Origin: Lactiplantibacillus modestisalitolerans
GTDB taxonomy: Bacteria; Bacillota; Bacilli; Lactobacillales; Lactobacillaceae
Length of the DNA: 64,000 nucleotides
Direction: 5' to 3'
Assembly (NCBI RefSeq): GCF_005405425.1
Contig: NZ_BJEA01000009.1
Span: forward strand, 118,332 to 182,331
Shown here: piece after piece, positions 61,918 to 64,000 of the stretch
Layout: every line of letters starts with the position of its first letter
Position numbering within the stretch: position 1 is the stretch's first letter
The notes under the pieces: model-generated
What the model saw: the letters and a program-made list of their open reading frames with translations, nothing else
What the model was told of the DNA's origin: nothing
Database searches by the model: none
Translations under genes and position numbers: made by a program

Positions 61918-62193
61918 TTAGTACTTCATTACCTTCACGTACACCCGGTGGCTTCGCGGAAATTCCCGCTGAAACGCAACCCGTACAGCCCGGCGCGTCC
62001 CGGCCGCTGACCGGTCGTACGTCCGGGTTGCCTGAACGAACCCCGCTTCAATCACCGTGACTGCGGCCGCTTGCGTTTCTAGCGTTAACGCCCGGTCCTT
62101 TTTCTGCGTCAGCAGGGTCAGCCGCTGGGCCTGCCCCGTCTTTAATTGGCGCTTGAGTAACGTTTCGGCTTGCTTAATCGGCATTGATTGCAT
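61918..62193 (-). CDS. Small hypothetical protein
   Basis: A 91-residue basic protein that I do not recognise (KQAETLLKRQLKTGQ start; YDRSAAGTRRAVRVAFQREFPRSHRVYVKV end). GGGGAGG precedes the ATG by about six bases and lies in the end of the upstream gene, two bases away, so the pair is translationally coupled. The close coupling to a RelE-like protein of similar size suggests a paired function, but neither shows a clear antitoxin motif. Confidence 0.65.
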   Translation of the reverse strand: MQSMPIKQAETLLKRQLKTGQAQRLTLLTQKKDRALTLETQAAAVTVIEAGFVQATRTYDRSAAGTRRAVRVAFQREFPRSHRVYVKVMKY

Positions 62194-62195
62194 CG

Positions 62196-62522
62196 CTACC
62201 TCCCCACGACCTGGGCCAGTTCGTGACTAAAAGTCGCTTTCTGGATTTTGGTCGTTATTAAGTAGACGTTGGCATGTTGCCGCTGCACGGTAAACGCCAG
62301 CCGCGCCGACCCAAGCGCGCCTAAGTTCAGCCGAAATTCGTAGCAGGTCAACCCGGCTAACTTCACCGGCGTCGCCACCTTGACTTTCGGCATCCCGGTT
62401 GCCACTTCACGCTGAAGCGCCGCCGCAACTTTTTGCTTGATCAGTCCTTGCTGGCGGGCGTACTTCTTCAAAAACGGTTTACAGCCCCGTTGATAGCTTA
62501 CACTGAACGCTGCCGGTTCCAT
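62196..62522 (-). CDS. Small hypothetical protein, faintly RelE-like
   Basis: A 108-residue basic protein. The order of an N-terminal helix (FLKKYARQQGLIKQKVAAAL), a central strand (LTCYEFRLNLG), and a strand with LAFTVQ and VYLITTKIQKATF is reminiscent of RelE/ParE-fold toxins, but this is a visual impression without a catalytic signature. It lies 11 bases after the DJ-1 gene and 2 before the 91-residue gene. Confidence 0.6.
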   Translation of the reverse strand: MEPAAFSVSYQRGCKPFLKKYARQQGLIKQKVAAALQREVATGMPKVKVATPVKLAGLTCYEFRLNLGALGSARLAFTVQRQHANVYLITTKIQKATFSHELAQVVGR

Positions 62523-62533
62523 TCTTAACTGGT

Positions 62534-63118
62534 CTAAAGGCTGTCCTGGATGTTTTCGGCCAAGTAGTCGTACAACATCGCATGTTTTAAGTCCTTAGTA
62601 TCCACGCCAAGCGCTTCGGCAATGGCGTAGCCAAAGGCCCAGGCCGTCGCTGGCCCCCGACTAGTCAAAATTTTATGCTCTTGATCCGTGACCGTAATGG
62701 TTTCCTTGAAGTGCCCAGTTGGTGCATCCTGCTTCGTTTCCGAATCCAGGCCAGGGAAAATCGTATAGTCCGCATCCGCCAAGACGCCATAGCGCGCTAA
62801 CGCCCGCGGTGCCGCACACATGGCGGCGTCCCACTTGCCAGCTTCGTGCCGCTTAACCATTAGGTCGCGCAGCTTAGCGTTGTCCCGTAAATTGGCGGAG
62901 CCGGTCATACCGCCCGGAAACGCGACTAAGTCGTAGTCCAACAAACTGTCGTCAACGACCTTGTCACAGGTTAACTTAATTTTATGATCCCCCATGACGT
63001 CGCGGCTGGTTAAGCCCACCATGTCCGTTGGGATATTGAGCCGCCGTAAAACGTCGACCACGCTCAATCCTTCAACTTCTTCACATCCGTCTGCAAATAC
63101 CACTGCAACTGTTGCCAT
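62534..63118 (-). CDS. DJ-1/PfpI family protein
   Basis: A 194-residue protein of the DJ-1/ThiJ/PfpI family. The nucleophile-elbow cysteine is C101 in AAMCAAP, supported by E14 in DGCEEVE, as in YajL and DJ-1. AAGGAATCCTGAATA precedes the ATG. Members act as protein or metabolite damage-control enzymes or chaperones. It starts a leftward three-gene set with the two small genes. Confidence 0.9.
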   Translation of the reverse strand: MATVAVVFADGCEEVEGLSVVDVLRRLNIPTDMVGLTSRDVMGDHKIKLTCDKVVDDSLLDYDLVAFPGGMTGSANLRDNAKLRDLMVKRHEAGKWDAAMCAAPRALARYGVLADADYTIFPGLDSETKQDAPTGHFKETITVTDQEHKILTSRGPATAWAFGYAIAEALGVDTKDLKHAMLYDYLAENIQDSL

Positions 63119-63361
63119 TATTCAGGATTCCTTTCAGTACCGCACCACCCGTTCAAGCGCGTGAACGTTGGTGGCGCGCGTTTTAGATTACTTTCATTTT
63201 AGCATAAACTGGCGGCTACTAAAAAAGGGTTGCTCATTACAGTTAGTTGCCGACATTCCAAATAAGATAAAGTAATTTCAAACTATAATTCCAAGCATCT
63301 TTAAGAATTACAGATAAAAATGAAAATAATTATCGTTTAATGGCGTTACTATATTTTTTAT

Positions 63362-63425
63362 TGTGGAGCATAACTCCCACATCTCGGTAGCCAAGGCGAA
63401 AACTCGGTACTTTAGTGCCGAGATG
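63362..63425. other. IS200/IS605 left-end hairpins
   Basis: TGTGGAG with CTCCCACA (63362-63381) and CTCGGTAC with GTGCCGAG (63403-63422) form consecutive hairpins, and CATCTCGG (63380-63387) also pairs with CCGAGATG (63418-63425). Subterminal hairpins are what TnpA of this family recognises. The exact element end is not known. Confidence 0.55.
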
Positions 63426-63445
63426 AAGTCAAACGAAAAGCAACA

Positions 63446-63880
63446 TTAGTTGCCCTTTTTAGAGGGACGGCCAGCGTTGCTTTTTTCTGTACGTTGATTG
63501 TTAATGTATTCTTCGACAACTTGCTTAGACATTTCGCCTAACGTCCCAATGTAGTAGCTAGGAGCCCATAAGTGACCGCCCCACAGTTTGCGCTTTGTCT
63601 CCGGGTGAGCTGTGAACCATAAGCGAGCACTTGACCCTTTGAGGATCTTAACGACATCAGCGGGCGCAAGTTTCGGTTTGAAGCTGACTAGCAAATGTAC
63701 GTGGTCAGGCATGACTTCCATAGATTGAATTTCGACATCATGCTTGTCAGCGAGATACTGGATAGCGTCTTTCATATCCTGAACGAACTTAGGCGTGGTG
63801 AATACAGGTTTGCGATACTTCGTAACCCAGACAATATGGTACGAGAAATTGTAGACATAACCGCGTTCGTGTTTAATCAT
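63446..63880 (-). mobile_element. tnpA: IS200/IS605 transposase TnpA
   Basis: A 144-residue HUH single-strand transposase. The metal-binding pair is H60-x-H62 (MPDHVHLL) and the catalytic tyrosine is Y125 (VVEEYINNQ). Full length and apparently intact. It is divergent from a tnpB-like gene starting at 63938, as in IS605-type elements, so the element extends out of the window to the right. Confidence 0.93.
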
Positions 63881-63937
63881 ATGTAGTCACTTCTTTCTTT
63901 GTGATATAATGATTATACCATACAAAGGAGTTATCAC

Positions 63938-64000
63938 ATGAAATTAGAAAAACTATCTAAATCTGTTGAGAACATTTACGTTCGACGCTACCATGTGGTA
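63938..64000 (+). CDS. TnpB-like gene, start only
   Basis: ATG at 63938 with AAAGGAG about eight bases upstream opens a frame that is uninterrupted to the window end (21 codons, ending near RRYHVV). Its place, divergent from tnpA with a 57-base gap, fits tnpB, the RNA-guided nuclease gene of IS605 elements. Too short to confirm by sequence. Confidence 0.6.
   Translation, partial: MKLEKLSKSVENIYVRRYHVV

Noticed and set aside
63119..63361. Small gene between DJ-1 and the IS element
   Set aside because: No open frame with a ribosome site was found; the stretch is AT-rich spacer.

Overview
The window looks like chromosomal DNA of a low-to-mid GC Gram-positive bacterium of the Lactobacillaceae. 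This rests on strong AGGAGG-type ribosome binding sites, many CcpA-like cre sites, Man-family PTS genes, GPH and MFS sugar transporters, and protein sequences of lactobacillus type. I cannot name the species. No tRNA, rRNA, CRISPR or prophage was seen. Almost all of the window is one very large accessory locus for pectin, mainly rhamnogalacturonan-I (RG-I), and related uronate-containing glycans.

Layout. 1-9.6 kb: two DUF2264 proteins, two GH88 unsaturated uronyl hydrolases, an MFS transporter, and LacI and AraC regulators. 9.6-13 kb: an AT-rich cassette of GH43, MFS and AraC. 13-22.4 kb: a GC-rich module with two PL4 rhamnogalacturonan lyases around a rhamnogalacturonan acetylesterase, a GPH symporter and a membrane-bound AraC regulator. 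22.4-22.95 kb: structured repeats. 23-28 kb: a glucarate module (glucarate dehydratase, 2-hydroxyacid dehydrogenase, CitMHS carrier, LysR). 28-28.7 kb: two tandem antitoxin-like HTH proteins. 29-36.5 kb: a solute-binding lipoprotein, an esterase, an MFS transporter, GH2 and AraC. 36.9-44.2 kb: AraC, then GH3, GH78 and GH43. 44.5-50.7 kb: one operon of GntR, PTS EIIC-EIID-EIIB, GH88, GH35 and EIIA. 50.9-52.1 kb: two genes of unclear role. 52.4-59.7 kb: the ketodeoxyuronate core (kdgK, LacI, kduI, kdgT, IclR, kduD, kdgA). 60-64 kb: HAD, RpiR, a small gene pair, DJ-1/PfpI and an IS200/IS605 element cut by the window end.

How the parts fit. RG-I oligomers enter through the GPH, MFS or PTS carriers. 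None of the glycosidases, lyases or esterases starts with a signal peptide, so breakdown appears to be cytoplasmic. PL4 cuts the backbone, esterases deacetylate, GH78 removes rhamnose, GH2, GH35 and GH43 trim galactose and arabinose, and GH88 enzymes release unsaturated uronate. KduI, KduD, KdgK and KdgA then convert it to pyruvate and glyceraldehyde-3-phosphate. Most modules have their own local regulator, with cre sites placed over many promoters.

The most unusual non-coding signals are a dispersed family of about 115-nt intergenic hairpin elements whose stems differ in sequence but keep pairing, a second multi-hairpin element at 36.7 kb, a 17-bp palindrome shared by kduI, kduD and the IclR gene, and a parS-like site at 52081.
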